A stretch of DNA of 64,000 bases from contig CALXMU010000004.1 of NCBI GenBank assembly GCA_944389555.1, positions 78,042-142,041 of the forward strand. The letters are read 5' to 3'. The notes under the pieces were generated by a model. That model was not told the DNA's origin and searched no databases. It saw nothing but the letters and a program-made list of their open reading frames with translations. The stretch's first letter is position 1, and every line of letters starts with the position of its first letter. Shown here in pieces: positions 52,411 through 61,504 of the stretch. The DNA is from an uncultured Alphaproteobacteria bacterium. Lineage in GTDB: Bacteria > Pseudomonadota > Alphaproteobacteria > Rs-D84. The position numbers were made by a program, and so were the translations under genes.

Positions 52411-53399
52411 TGAAATGGAAAGAAACGGATTTTAATGGCGGAATTGAACAGATTCGCGCAGTTTTAATTTATGGTCCAGATGCGGGCCAGGTTGATGAAC
52501 TGTGCGATCGTGCAACAGAGAAACTGGAAATAGAAAAGGATAATTTGTTTGCTCTGGATTCGGACGAATTGCGGGAAAAACAAGATGCTTTATTTGCAGA
52601 AAGTTGTAGCCCATCTATGTTTGGTGGGCGTAAAATGGTTATCATATCTAACGCTGGGGATAGCGATGCTTCCATCATTACTGATTTAGTAACGCATTCT
52701 GGTTTGTGTGCAACGGTTATTGTTACTGCCGGTGATTTGCGTTCTGGTGGTGGGTTACGTAGTTTTTTTGAATCTAGTGATATTGCCGCCGCGTTACCAT
52801 GTTATACAGATGATGCGCGTGCTTTGTCGGCGCTGATAAGACGCGAATTATCAGCAGAGGCGGGAATAGACCAAATTACACCGGATGCTATGGCTTATAT
52901 GACGTCGCATTTGGGGGGGGATCGCGGCATTACGCGTAGTTTTCTGAATAAGATTGCTTTGTACGTGTCTGATAAAAGAATCGTCGAATTAGAAGACGTT
53001 GAAAAATGCTTACCCGATACAGCGGCGGCCAATACAGATGATTTTTTGTATTCTTTGACGGCAGGGCACATTCAGCAAACTATGACTGCGCTGGACAGGT
53101 TGTTGTACGATAACGTTGATCCAAATATGTTAGTTCGTATGTTGAACATACATTTTAAGCGCTTGTTGACGGCGGTCGTTGAGGGGCAACTACCTCGACT
53201 ATTTTGGAAAGTTGCGGAAAAGTTTAATCAAGCTGTAAGAATATGGTCTGAGAATGAAATCGTTGCGGTGTTACAACGATTGAATGAATTGGAACAACAG
53301 ATACGTACGACGGGTATGCCGTCAGAAATATTGTTACGTGATTTTTCGTTAAAACTATCAATGCGCGCTGCGAAATTAGCAGTTAAAAGAAGGAAATAA
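52410..53399 (+). CDS. holA: DNA polymerase III subunit delta
   Basis: HolA is the clamp-loader delta subunit that opens the sliding clamp. The 329 residues start with an ATPase-like fold lacking a P-loop (AVLIYGPDAGQVDELCDRA). The clamp-contacting region is CSPSMFGGRKMVII, and the C-terminal collar domain includes ARALSALIRRELS and RMLNIHFKRLLTAV. Translation is coupled to lptE. map follows after two bases, so these form one operon. Confidence 0.9.
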   Translation: MKWKETDFNGGIEQIRAVLIYGPDAGQVDELCDRATEKLEIEKDNLFALDSDELREKQDALFAESCSPSMFGGRKMVIISNAGDSDASIITDLVTHSGLCATVIVTAGDLRSGGGLRSFFESSDIAAALPCYTDDARALSALIRRELSAEAGIDQITPDAMAYMTSHLGGDRGITRSFLNKIALYVSDKRIVELEDVEKCLPDTAAANTDDFLYSLTAGHIQQTMTALDRLLYDNVDPNMLVRMLNIHFKRLLTAVVEGQLPRLFWKVAEKFNQAVRIWSENEIVAVLQRLNELEQQIRTTGMPSEILLRDFSLKLSMRAAKLAVKRRK

Positions 53400-53401
53400 A
53401 G

Positions 53402-54166
53402 ATGTTGGCTTCTGTTTATGCACCGAAAGATTTTAAGCGTTTGCGAGTTGTTGGGGACTTAGTTGCGCGTTGTTTTGATTATATTACGCCATATATAAAG
53501 GCTGGTATATCAACTGGTGAAATAGATCGTATGGTTGCAGAATTTCTTCGTGAAAACGGTGCACGTTCTTCTGATTTGGGGTATCAGGGGTATCCTAAAA
53601 GCATATGTACATCAGTAAATGATGTGATTGTACATGGAATACCAAGTGATGATGTAATATTAAAAGACGGTGATATTGTAAACGTTGACTTAACGGCGGA
53701 ATATAAGGGTTTTCATGGAGATGCCTCAAGAATGTTTATGATAGGTAACGTTGCACCGCGCGCTCGTGAATTGGTTCAGACGTGTCAAGACGCATTAAAT
53801 GCAGCGATTGCAGTTTGTGCTCCGGGTGTGCCTTTATCTGAAATTGGTAAAACGATAGAAGCCGTTGTTACCCCACATGGTTTTTCTATATCGCGGGATT
53901 TCGTCGGACATGGAATAGGGAAGGTTATGCACGATGACCCACAGATTTATCATTTTTACGACAAGCATTGGGATAAAGTAAAAATGGTACCAGGTTTGGT
54001 ATTTACTATTGAACCTATGATAAATATGGGGCGTCCAGAATGTAAGATTGATGCAGACGGTTGGACAGCCAGAACGGTTGACGGTGGTTGGTCTGCGCAA
54101 TGGGAACATACATTGGGTATTACCGAAGACGGGGTAATAATTTTCACAGAAAAAATGGTATCGTAA
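53402..54166 (+). CDS. map: Methionine aminopeptidase type I
   Basis: Removes the initiator methionine from new proteins. The 254 residues show the metal ligands of the pita-bread fold. The Asp pair lies in VNVDLTAEYKGFHGDASRMF, a His in FVGHGIGKVMHDDPQIYHF, and Glu in FTIEPMINMG and SAQWEHTLGI. There is no N-terminal zinc-finger extension. The start follows AAGGAAATAAAG in the holA operon, with radC next. Confidence 0.96.
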   Translation: MLASVYAPKDFKRLRVVGDLVARCFDYITPYIKAGISTGEIDRMVAEFLRENGARSSDLGYQGYPKSICTSVNDVIVHGIPSDDVILKDGDIVNVDLTAEYKGFHGDASRMFMIGNVAPRARELVQTCQDALNAAIAVCAPGVPLSEIGKTIEAVVTPHGFSISRDFVGHGIGKVMHDDPQIYHFYDKHWDKVKMVPGLVFTIEPMINMGRPECKIDADGWTARTVDGGWSAQWEHTLGITEDGVIIFTEKMVS

Positions 54167-54182
54167 CTATTTGGGACGTATT

Positions 54183-54869
54183 GTGAAACCAGAAGAAAAA
54201 GATTTATCTTTCCGCAGCGGTCATCGCGAACGTTTACGTCAGAAATTCTTGGCAGATAAACTGACGGATTATGAGTTACTGGAATTATTGTTGAGTTTTG
54301 TTATTCCTCGCCGTGATGTCCGACCTTTGGCACGCGGTTTAATAGATAAATTCGGCAGCGTTTACCAAGTCATTACAGCACCAATTGATAGTTTAATTGA
54401 ATATAAAGGAATAGGTCGGAATACAGCGATTTTTATAAAAGCCATTCATAAAATTATGTTGGCAGGTTATAAATCTAATCTTGATAATGTTACGATATTT
54501 CATAATGAAAAGATTCTGACGAATTATTGTTTGTTATTGATGACCGGTAAAACGAAAGAAGAAATTCATATATTATATTTGGATGAAGATAGACGTTTAT
54601 TGGCGGATGACTTGCATAGCGTAGGAACGGTTGATTGGGCTGCGGCGTATCCGAGAGAAATATTAAAACGTGCGCTTGAATTAAACGCAAAGTCAATTGT
54701 TATGCTGCATAATCATCCGAAACCAAATACATCTTTTTCAACGGAAGATATAAAGTTGACCGAACAAGTTAGGGATTTATTAGCAAACGTTGATATAGAC
54801 GTACATGACCATTATGTAGTTTCTGGTGGAATAGTTTATTCTGCGCGAAATATGTTTTTATTAAAATAA
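54183..54869 (+). CDS. radC: RadC-family JAB/MPN domain protein
   Basis: RadC-family proteins have an N-terminal helix-hairpin-helix region, here LTDYELLELLLSFVIPRRDV and IEYKGIGRNTAIFI. The C-terminal JAB metalloprotease-like domain has HNHPKPNTSFSTED, the HxH-x7-S-x2-D motif. The true role is unclear despite the historical DNA-repair name. I choose GTG at 54183 because GGGA lies six bases upstream; a TTG at 54171 is the alternative. The last bases overlap the opposing gene by nine. Confidence 0.88.
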   Translation: MKPEEKDLSFRSGHRERLRQKFLADKLTDYELLELLLSFVIPRRDVRPLARGLIDKFGSVYQVITAPIDSLIEYKGIGRNTAIFIKAIHKIMLAGYKSNLDNVTIFHNEKILTNYCLLLMTGKTKEEIHILYLDEDRRLLADDLHSVGTVDWAAAYPREILKRALELNAKSIVMLHNHPKPNTSFSTEDIKLTEQVRDLLANVDIDVHDHYVVSGGIVYSARNMFLLK

Positions 54870-55487
54870 GTCTTTAACGTCACATATTACTTTCATCTGT
54901 GAAGATTCTATCGGCGTTAAATTGCCGTTATTAAAGACATAAATTGTTTTTGTTGCCATCGTTGGATTATCCCAAGAATCTTGCCAGTCGCGTGAAATTT
55001 TTATGACTCTAAATTCCGGTTTAAAATCAAACTGAAGTTTTTGTAAAGAGCATTCTGCACCTTCTGTCGTGCGAAAACCATCTGGTGTTATATCTACGAA
55101 TTCTCCACCCTTGTTTAATTCTATTTTATATTGATAATAAAAATGGCTGGTTCCGTTTTCGTTTTTTGTACGAGTAATTCTGTCGCGTCGACCGTCGCCG
55201 TCAATGTCAATATCAAATATATCGCGTTCGGATATACCGGAACCAAATTCATCAAGTTCGTATTGTTCAGAAAAGTTGGGCTCTTTAAGTCCATCTGAAA
55301 AAGCCCCTTCCTTGTTAATTGTGCCGGTTACTTGGGTTGTTGTGTCTGGTGATTGTACGCCGACGGTGCGGCCTAGTTTCGGTAAATTGCCCCCCGCCAA
55401 GATATAAATCAATGCAGCAATTATTAAAAACATAATTACTAATAAGATGTTAAAAGTTATGCTGCCTGATTGATTTTTGTTTTCCAT
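54861..55487 (-). CDS. Membrane-anchored protein with EF-hand-like loop
   Basis: A protein of about 208 residues with one N-terminal membrane helix (ITFNILLVIMFLIIAALIYIL). A periplasmic domain contains DIDIDGDGRRDRIT, an Asp-rich loop like the calcium loops of EF-hand or dockerin/FG-GAP repeats. The family is unknown. I use the ATG at 55487 after CGGAG; the frame also has an ATG at 55529 that would overlap the upstream gene. It is the last gene of a three-gene leftward block. Confidence 0.65.
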   Translation of the reverse strand: MENKNQSGSITFNILLVIMFLIIAALIYILAGGNLPKLGRTVGVQSPDTTTQVTGTINKEGAFSDGLKEPNFSEQYELDEFGSGISERDIFDIDIDGDGRRDRITRTKNENGTSHFYYQYKIELNKGGEFVDITPDGFRTTEGAECSLQKLQFDFKPEFRVIKISRDWQDSWDNPTMATKTIYVFNNGNLTPIESSQMKVICDVKDLF

Positions 55488-55498
55488 TTTTTCTCCGT

Positions 55499-56539
55499 TT
55501 AGTTTTGGACTACGCGCCCCGGTGTCCAACCTTCTATTTGACGTATTGCGTTTGCAACTCTGGATAATTCCGCATCAGTTAAACTACTCATTTGTCTGTT
55601 AATGGATAAGCCCGTTAAATCTTGTAATCTTCTATGGTATGCAGAAGTATCGTTTTCTATTGGCGGAGCATATCTGCTGATTGCACCTGCCACGGTCAGT
55701 CGATTGTAACTATCGCTACGTAATAATTGGCTGATTGCCTTCATACCTGTCTCTTCGTCTGGGAATACTGCGAACCCGCCGGCTTCACCGATAGCACCGG
55801 CGCGGCGCGCAAAATCGGAATATCGTATGTTGCCGGGATTCATGTTTCGCCATGCACGTGTACCGCCAGTCCTGCGGTATTTTGAACCATCTGAATTACT
55901 GTATATTACATCGCGAGATGATTCTTTTGCGCTTATTGGACGACCGGTTACACCCCTTTGGGCGTTTGTTTCTGTGGATGTAGATTGTGATTTTCGCGGT
56001 GTAGGGACGCTTGTGTTTGTGTCTGGTGTTACTGTTACTGTTTCTAGTTCTTCAGGAACATCTGGAGCCATCAAAGGTGCTTGAGAATAAGGTATTGTAT
56101 GCGGAGCACCGGAATCATAAATTTCAATGTTTTCGTATAGTTTGAATTCATCATATTTTGATAATTCTAAATTTCTTGCGTCTAGGATTTCGTTTACTTC
56201 TTCCATAGAAACTTTTATTGTTCTGCAACCCTTGGCAAACAAATCGTCGCCGTATATTAGATTTATAATAGGAATTACGGCGGATAAAGTCCCGAATATT
56301 ATGATTAAGTTTCGTAGGTTATTAAAATAATCACCTTTTACACCGCGTATCAAAGATATTGCCCAACCGAATAAGAAAACACCTGTTATGCATACGATAA
56401 CCAACCATGCATATTCTATGAATGTTTCAAAACTACGTAAAACACAGGATGGATCTTCTAGATATAAAAACGTCCCGTCAGTTCCCAAAATATGGAAACC
56501 AGAATTTTGTAACAATCTAAGAATTGTTTCTGTATTCAT
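55499..56539 (-). CDS. Two-helix membrane protein with C-terminal NPGN domain
   Basis: A 346-residue protein with two membrane helices (about 43-64 and 77-96). A Pro/Thr/Ser-rich linker (about 150-205) follows, then a domain (about 205-340) with RAWRNMNPGNIRYSDF, GAIGEAGGFAVFPDEETG and YAPPIENDTSAYHRRL. The R-N-x-N-P-G-N motif is known from phage P5-like structural proteins and putative wall hydrolases, so a peptidoglycan-associated role is plausible. No catalytic residue is proven. A close paralogue of the domain lies at 58134-58865. The two-helix front recalls small type IV secretion channel components, which is speculative. Confidence 0.7.
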   Translation of the reverse strand: MNTETILRLLQNSGFHILGTDGTFLYLEDPSCVLRSFETFIEYAWLVIVCITGVFLFGWAISLIRGVKGDYFNNLRNLIIIFGTLSAVIPIINLIYGDDLFAKGCRTIKVSMEEVNEILDARNLELSKYDEFKLYENIEIYDSGAPHTIPYSQAPLMAPDVPEELETVTVTPDTNTSVPTPRKSQSTSTETNAQRGVTGRPISAKESSRDVIYSNSDGSKYRRTGGTRAWRNMNPGNIRYSDFARRAGAIGEAGGFAVFPDEETGMKAISQLLRSDSYNRLTVAGAISRYAPPIENDTSAYHRRLQDLTGLSINRQMSSLTDAELSRVANAIRQIEGWTPGRVVQN

Positions 56540-56558
56540 CAGAACTCATATATTATAC

Positions 56559-57545
56559 CTATTTTTTCGAAGCAGCGTTTGTAAAGAAACCAGGAATTGC
56601 GAAATCGTCATCATTTGCTGCAATACCAGCCCAGCCAAATAAATCGCCCATTAAACCAGTTTCGTCGCGTTTAGCCTTTTTGAATGGTAAAATATTTTTT
56701 AACTTTCCTATTTTACTGTGATTTTCATTTTTAGGTAAATCAGGGATTTTATCTTGGTTTTCCGCAAATTCTGCGGCCAATTGTTCCAAAGTTGCGTCCG
56801 AATCATCGACCGTTGTATCAACAGGGATATCTTCGTCAGAATCTATTTCTTCTTCTATCGGTTCTTCAACTATGTCTTCGCGTAAAGGCGTCATACTTTC
56901 TAATAGTTGTTCCAATGTTTTTTCAATTGGTGCTTCTGGTGCTTCGTCTGTAATCATATCAGCAATTGCTGTATGTTGATCGCTAATTTCATCAGAAGCG
57001 GGGGCGTCAAATTCCGCGCTTATGTCAATATCAGAAACAACTTCTTCTTTTTCATCTGCGAACTGTGGGAGAGACTGCGGCTCATCAGATTTTGTGTCTT
57101 GAATTTCTTCATCGCTATCAGATGAATCTTTTTGTGCGGCCAGAATAGATAAAATAGGAATTATTTTTTTATCTTCTTCATTTTTTTCTTCGGCAGGTTG
57201 CGTTTCTGGCACATCTGTTTTTTCTTTTGAACGCGCCCGTACTTTTCGTGCTGTTGTTTTCTTTGTCGGTTTTTCTATTACTTCAGGTTGTAAAATTTCT
57301 GTTTCTTGTTCTGGTATTACGGGTTCTTGTTCTATGATTTCAGTTTCTTGTACAACATTTGTCTCAACGTTCTGGGTTTTTACAGTGTCGGTTGAGACCA
57401 GTGCGTCATCTTTATCAACTGGTACACCGAACATTATGGTGTCACTGCCAAGTCCCAAAGTAGACCGAACTTCTTCAAAAGCGGCACGAATATCGGCCAT
57501 ATCAAACACTTCATTACCGGAAATGTAAATGATTTTAGTTTTCAT
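56559..57545 (-). CDS. Acidic, mostly disordered protein
   Basis: A protein of about 328 residues. An ordered N-terminus (MKTKIIYISGNEVFDMADIR) is followed by a long Glu/Asp/Pro/Thr-rich stretch containing one basic patch (KPTKKTTARKVRARSKEK). A basic segment (KIGKLKNILPFKKAKR) lies near the C-terminus, ending in a small hydrophobic tail. I do not recognise a family. I use the ATG at 57545 because GGGGGA precedes it; the frame is open further upstream. It heads the leftward block of envelope-looking genes, 19 bases before the NPGN-domain gene. Confidence 0.65.
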   Translation of the reverse strand: MKTKIIYISGNEVFDMADIRAAFEEVRSTLGLGSDTIMFGVPVDKDDALVSTDTVKTQNVETNVVQETEIIEQEPVIPEQETEILQPEVIEKPTKKTTARKVRARSKEKTDVPETQPAEEKNEEDKKIIPILSILAAQKDSSDSDEEIQDTKSDEPQSLPQFADEKEEVVSDIDISAEFDAPASDEISDQHTAIADMITDEAPEAPIEKTLEQLLESMTPLREDIVEEPIEEEIDSDEDIPVDTTVDDSDATLEQLAAEFAENQDKIPDLPKNENHSKIGKLKNILPFKKAKRDETGLMGDLFGWAGIAANDDDFAIPGFFTNAASKK

Positions 57546-57627
57546 TGAAATAAATCCCCCACTAGATGCGAACATTATATCACATTTTGCTATTGAACGC
57601 ATGTAAAAAATATCTTAAACTGAAAAT

Positions 57628-57837
57628 ATGTCTGATATAAAACAACAAATTTTTCAGGAACTGAATTTGGTGGAAGAAGCGGCGGCCAGATTGCGGTCGG
57701 TGGCGGTAAACGCCGGTAAACAGACTGACTTAGAGGTCGCTATTTTAACCGAACAAGTAAAAAATTTGCGTGACAAGAACGAACGGGCAACTGATTTCAT
57801 AAACCAGACGATATCAATACTAAAGAAATTAAAATGA
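57628..57837 (+). CDS. Short coiled-coil protein upstream of ZapA (ZauP-like)
   Basis: A 69-residue helical protein (IFQELNLVEEAAARLRSVAV, TEQVKNLRDKNERATDFINQ) directly before zapA, overlapping it by four bases (ATGA). In Caulobacter the gene just upstream of zapA encodes ZauP, a coiled-coil partner that helps ZapA focus the Z-ring. Position, size and structure fit, although sequence alone cannot prove identity. No clear Shine-Dalgarno sequence precedes the ATG. Confidence 0.75.
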   Translation: MSDIKQQIFQELNLVEEAAARLRSVAVNAGKQTDLEVAILTEQVKNLRDKNERATDFINQTISILKKLK

Positions 57838-58109
57838 GCGTAGTATCTATACCTATTGTGAATAAGAATTACCCCATGGGTTGTGAAGACGGGCAGGAAG
57901 CGCGCCTGATAGAACTGGGTAAGATGGTGGATGCGCGGGCGCGTGAAATTTTGGATAAAATTGGACCGTTACCGGAAAATGCGCTTTTGGCGACGTTATG
58001 CATAGTTTTGGCAGATGAAGTACATAATAAACCTACGCCTAGTGTGACGGACGCGGATTTGAAGGAAATTTTGGCCAGAATTCGTGAGATAAAGAATAAA
58101 TTAAACTAA
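57834..58109 (+). CDS. zapA: Cell division protein ZapA
   Basis: ZapA cross-links FtsZ filaments in the Z-ring. The 91 residues have the pattern VSIPIVNKNYPMGCEDGQEA, LIELGKMVDARAREIL and ENALLATLCIVLADEVHN, ending in a C-terminal helix. Translation is coupled to the upstream coiled-coil gene, and a strong terminator follows. In many proteobacteria 6S RNA lies downstream of zapA; see the intergenic region at 58866. Confidence 0.88.
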   Translation: MSVVSIPIVNKNYPMGCEDGQEARLIELGKMVDARAREILDKIGPLPENALLATLCIVLADEVHNKPTPSVTDADLKEILARIREIKNKLN

Positions 58110-58135
58110 AAAAAACGCGCTTAGCGCGTTTTTTT
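58108..58135. terminator. Bidirectional terminator
   Basis: An A-run then ACGCGC pairs with GCGCGT and a T-run around TTA. It ends zapA and the opposing NPGN-domain gene. Confidence 0.9.
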
Positions 58136-58865
58136 ATAAGGTTTTTTCAAAAGATTTTTGAAGCATTTTATTTTGAACGGCAGCATATAGGTCTAATGAA
58201 TCTTTTGGGGTCGTGTTTATTTGGACTTTTGTTTCATGACCTGGTCGCCACCCTTCTACTATCCGGATCGCTTTTACTACTTTCGTAATCTGGTTATCGT
58301 CCAATTCCGATAGTTTTTTTGATATTGACAATCCGGTTATCTTTGATAAATATGCATTATAATTTGCCGTATCGTTTTCATGTGGTGGGGCGTATTTAGA
58401 AATTGCTTGTGATATTGTTAAATTTCTGTATTTGTCAGATTTCAACAAAGTACCTATTGCTTTCATACCTATTTCTTCGTTTGGAAATACCGCAAAACCA
58501 CCGGCTTCACCTATGGCGCCCTGAGCAATTGTAAAGTCAGAATAGCGTAGACAGCCCGGGTTGTTATTTCTCCATGCGCGCGTACCGCCACTGCGTCGAA
58601 AGCCGTTACCGTCTGCGCGTGTATAGACAACGTCATATCGTTGGGCTTTCGCGTTTATTGCGATTTCATCAACTAGTTTTATATCGTTTAGCGCGACAAT
58701 AGAGTCTTTATTAGATACTGTTGTCGGGATGTCGCGTACGTTAGAAATATTTTTTTCTTTTGGTTCTGATGTACTATAACTTTCATTAGAGCCCAAAGTG
58801 TGTGTGCCGATAAACAGCAGCGTTGCACTGGTTATAACATACGGAATTGTGCGCTTAAAACTCAT
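58134..58865 (-). CDS. Secreted NPGN-domain protein, paralogue of 55499-56539
   Basis: A 243-residue protein with one N-terminal hydrophobic segment (IPYVITSATLLFIGTHTL), probably a signal or anchor. A linker leads to a domain (about 77-210) nearly the same as in the 346-residue protein: RAWRNNNPGCLRYSDF, GAIGEAGGFAVFPNEEIG and YAPPHENDTANYNAYL. Here the motif reads NPGC instead of NPGN. It starts after AAAGGGAGG. Its leader contains ACCGGT-ACA-ACCGGT, a small hairpin, and the long structured region upstream. Confidence 0.72.
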   Translation of the reverse strand: MSFKRTIPYVITSATLLFIGTHTLGSNESYSTSEPKEKNISNVRDIPTTVSNKDSIVALNDIKLVDEIAINAKAQRYDVVYTRADGNGFRRSGGTRAWRNNNPGCLRYSDFTIAQGAIGEAGGFAVFPNEEIGMKAIGTLLKSDKYRNLTISQAISKYAPPHENDTANYNAYLSKITGLSISKKLSELDDNQITKVVKAIRIVEGWRPGHETKVQINTTPKDSLDLYAAVQNKMLQKSFEKTL

Positions 58866-59199
58866 TTTATACCTCCCTTTGCAATCAAAGCAACAGACCG
58901 GTTGTACCGGTTCGTTACGTTATGTTATTTTGTTTGTTTTGATTGGTTCGTTACCCTAGAGCATTTGGGTGACGTACATTCAGACGAAACGAAAAATCGT
59001 AACGCCCCGACTTACCACTTTTTGGCAGCCCGCCCCGTTACAGGGAACCAAAGTTTGTATATACATATATACTTAAAAAAATAAAATTCAAGTCAAAAAT
59101 AAAAAAAGTAGAAAAAATTTTTTTAGACGGTTTATTTCGGGCTAAGTAGCATTTTTTTCTGTTGTTATTTTTTTACAAATGTTTTAAATTTTTGTTGCT
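58866..59199. other. Structured intergenic region, candidate non-coding RNA
   Basis: A 334-base stretch without a coding frame between the NPGN gene and parC. Long-range pairing is visible: TTGGTTC (58943-58949) with GAACCAA (59044-59050), and ACCCT with AGGG inside it. CGTTAC/GTAACG form a further stem. GGTTCGTTAC occurs twice, at 58909-58918 and 58945-58954. GC content in 58940-59050 is higher than in the AT-rich flanks. On the minus strand TTGACT and TATATA precede the element. I cannot match it to a known RNA family. Confidence 0.5.
59162..59190 (+). promoter_or_regulatory. parC promoter with almost no leader
   Basis: TTGTTA (59162-59167), a 17-bp spacer and TAAATT (59185-59190). The start of transcription is expected within a few bases of the ATG at 59200, which has no Shine-Dalgarno sequence. 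Confidence 0.5.
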
Positions 59200-61431
59200 A
59201 TGAGTAAGGAAATAATTGAAAGAATTGATTCACAACAGTTATCGGACGCGCTGTCAGAGCGCTATTTGTCTTATGCTGTCAGCACGATTGTATCGCGTGC
59301 GTTACCAGATGTTAGAGATGGTTTGAAACCAGTCCATCGGCGTATTTTATATTCTATGTTACGGCAAAAATTGTCGCCATCTGCGGCGTTTCGTAAATGT
59401 GCGACAGTTGTCGGTGACGTTTTGGGGCATTATCATCCGCATGGTGACTCGTCTGTATATGATGCAATGGTTCGCTTGGCGCAGGATTTTTCTGTTCGCT
59501 ATCCGTTGATAGACGGTCAGGGAAACTTTGGTAATATTGACGGTGACCCGCAGGCGGCATACCGCTATACTGAATCTAAGATGACAGACGCTGCAATGCT
59601 GATTATGGAAGGCATTGATGAAGACAGCGTCGATATGATGCCGAATTTTGACGGTACAACTGTTGAACCTGTTGTTATGCCTGGTGCTTTCCCAAATTTG
59701 TTGGCAAATGGGGGTATGGGAATTGCCGTCGGTATGGCAACTAATATTCCAACCCATAACGTGGCAGAGGTTTGTGACGCGCTGAATTTAGTTGTGGATA
59801 CCCCGGAAGCGACGACAACGCAAATAATGAAAAAACTGGTTGGGCCAGACTTCCCGACGGGTGGCGTACTAATAGATTCTTTTGATACGATTGTAAAGAA
59901 TTATGATACTGGGCGCGGGGCGTTTCGTGTTCGCGCAAAATGGGAAATAGAAAAACTAGACCGTGGTGCAGAACAGGTTGTAATAACGGAAATTCCATAT
60001 GGTATTATAAAGTCAAAACTGGTTGAGCAGATTGCGAACTTAATTGACGCGAAGAAATTACCGTTGGTTGATGATATTTCTGATGAATCTACGACCGACG
60101 TTCGGATTGTTATTACGCCGAAAAGTCGCAATGTACCCGCTGATAAGATGATGGCGCATTTGTTTGCCATGACGGATTTAGAGTATCGGTTTAATATGAA
60201 CTTTAACGTGATTGATTCTCGTGGTGTTCCCAGAGTTATGGGGATAGGAGATGTATTGCGTGAATTCATTGCTCACCAGAAAAACGTTTTAGTTCGTCGG
60301 ACGAATTGGCGTTTAGGTAATATAGCGCGCCGTTTGGAAATTTTGGGTGGTTTGCTGATAGTTTATTTGAATTTAGACAGGGTTATCGAAATTATCAGAA
60401 ATGAAGACGACCCCAAAGCTGTATTGATGGCGGAATTTAAGCTGACGGAAGTTCAAGTTGAAGCCATATTAAATACTCGCTTACGTTCTTTGCGTAAGTT
60501 AGAAGAAATGGAAATTCGTCGAGAAGATGCCGCGTTGCTTGCGGAACAAAAGCAATTGCAGGAATTATTGGCAAGTCCAGAAATGCAGAATGAACAGTTA
60601 AAGGCTTGGTTTGCCGATATTAAAAAGCGTTATGATAAGAAAACTGCGCTTGGGCGTCGTCGCACGCAATGGTTGCCACAGACAGAAGAAATCGTCGTAA
60701 ATGCAGAAGAATTTATTGAAAAAGAACCTTTGACAGTAATTCTATCTTCTATGGGGTGGATACGTGCGGCAAAAGGTCATTTGGATTTGAATAATTTAGA
60801 TTTGAAATTCAAAGAAGGCGATGAATTATTATTTGCGTTTCATGCACAGTCTACGGACAAGGTAAATCTGTTTGCCAGTGGCGGAAAGATGTTTACTGTA
60901 AATGCAAGTGATTTACCATCGGCTCGCGGTTTCGGTGAGTCTGTTCGTATGACGGTAGACATCGGGGCTGACGAGAATATTGTTTCTGCTTTTGTGCTGG
61001 ATATGAATGCAAAATATTTATTAGTCGGGCGCCACGGAACAGGTTTCATAGTGTCCGGTGAGAACTGCCTGGCGCAAACTCGTACGGGAAAGCAGGTTAT
61101 GAACACAGAAGAAAGAAACCCTGCAATAATGTGCGTGCCTGTTACGGGTGACACAGTTGCCTTGTCTGGTTCTAATGATAAATTATTGATATTCCCAACC
61201 GCAGAAATACCTGAAATGACGCGCGGTAAGGGGGTAATATTACAGAAATATAATGCCGAAAGGACATATGTTTTGGACGTCATGTTCTTTAACGCGGCAG
61301 ATGGTTTCGGTTGGACAACTGGTCGCGGAACGACTAAATTAGATGATTGGTCGCCGTGGGCTGGGAAGAGGGCTTCCCAAGGGCGCACGATACCGGTTGG
61401 ATTTCCGCGTAGCGGTAAATTTGGTAAATAG
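59200..61431 (+). CDS. parC: DNA topoisomerase IV subunit A
   Basis: ParC cuts and rejoins DNA in the ParC2E2 complex that unlinks daughter chromosomes. The 743 residues open with [36 protein letters not shown], the quinolone region [17 protein letters not shown] and [16 protein letters not shown] follow, and the active tyrosine sits in AAYRYTE. The C-terminal domain is short and lacks the GyrA box, so ParC is favoured over GyrA. The serine matching ParC S80 is kept. Confidence 0.9.
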   Translation: MSKEIIERIDSQQLSDALSERYLSYAVSTIVSRALPDVRDGLKPVHRRILYSMLRQKLSPSAAFRKCATVVGDVLGHYHPHGDSSVYDAMVRLAQDFSVRYPLIDGQGNFGNIDGDPQAAYRYTESKMTDAAMLIMEGIDEDSVDMMPNFDGTTVEPVVMPGAFPNLLANGGMGIAVGMATNIPTHNVAEVCDALNLVVDTPEATTTQIMKKLVGPDFPTGGVLIDSFDTIVKNYDTGRGAFRVRAKWEIEKLDRGAEQVVITEIPYGIIKSKLVEQIANLIDAKKLPLVDDISDESTTDVRIVITPKSRNVPADKMMAHLFAMTDLEYRFNMNFNVIDSRGVPRVMGIGDVLREFIAHQKNVLVRRTNWRLGNIARRLEILGGLLIVYLNLDRVIEIIRNEDDPKAVLMAEFKLTEVQVEAILNTRLRSLRKLEEMEIRREDAALLAEQKQLQELLASPEMQNEQLKAWFADIKKRYDKKTALGRRRTQWLPQTEEIVVNAEEFIEKEPLTVILSSMGWIRAAKGHLDLNNLDLKFKEGDELLFAFHAQSTDKVNLFASGGKMFTVNASDLPSARGFGESVRMTVDIGADENIVSAFVLDMNAKYLLVGRHGTGFIVSGENCLAQTRTGKQVMNTEERNPAIMCVPVTGDTVALSGSNDKLLIFPTAEIPEMTRGKGVILQKYNAERTYVLDVMFFNAADGFGWTTGRGTTKLDDWSPWAGKRASQGRTIPVGFPRSGKFGK

Positions 61432-61455
61432 TTGAAATATTTAGTATGTAGAATA

Positions 61456-61486
61456 AAAAAGCAGCACCGAAATCGGTGCTGTTTTT
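61456..61486. terminator. Bidirectional terminator
   Basis: CAGCACCGA pairs with TCGGTGCTG around AA, flanked by A- and T-runs. It lies between parC and the opposing rpmG. Confidence 0.9.
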
Positions 61487-61504
61487 AAACTGATATTGTC
61501 ACGA

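Noticed and set aside
55499-58865. Prophage remnant, because NPGN proteins resemble phage P5-type proteins
   Set aside because: There are no capsid, tail, terminase, integrase or att-like sequences nearby, and the neighbours are housekeeping genes.
58866-59199. Confident assignment as 6S RNA or a guanidine riboswitch
   Set aside because: Position near zapA and a CTAGGGTAACG segment were suggestive, but I could not match the conserved cores of either family by eye.
59200-61431. Gyrase subunit A
   Set aside because: The C-terminal domain is short and lacks the GyrA box, and length fits ParC; the VYD in the quinolone region alone is not decisive.
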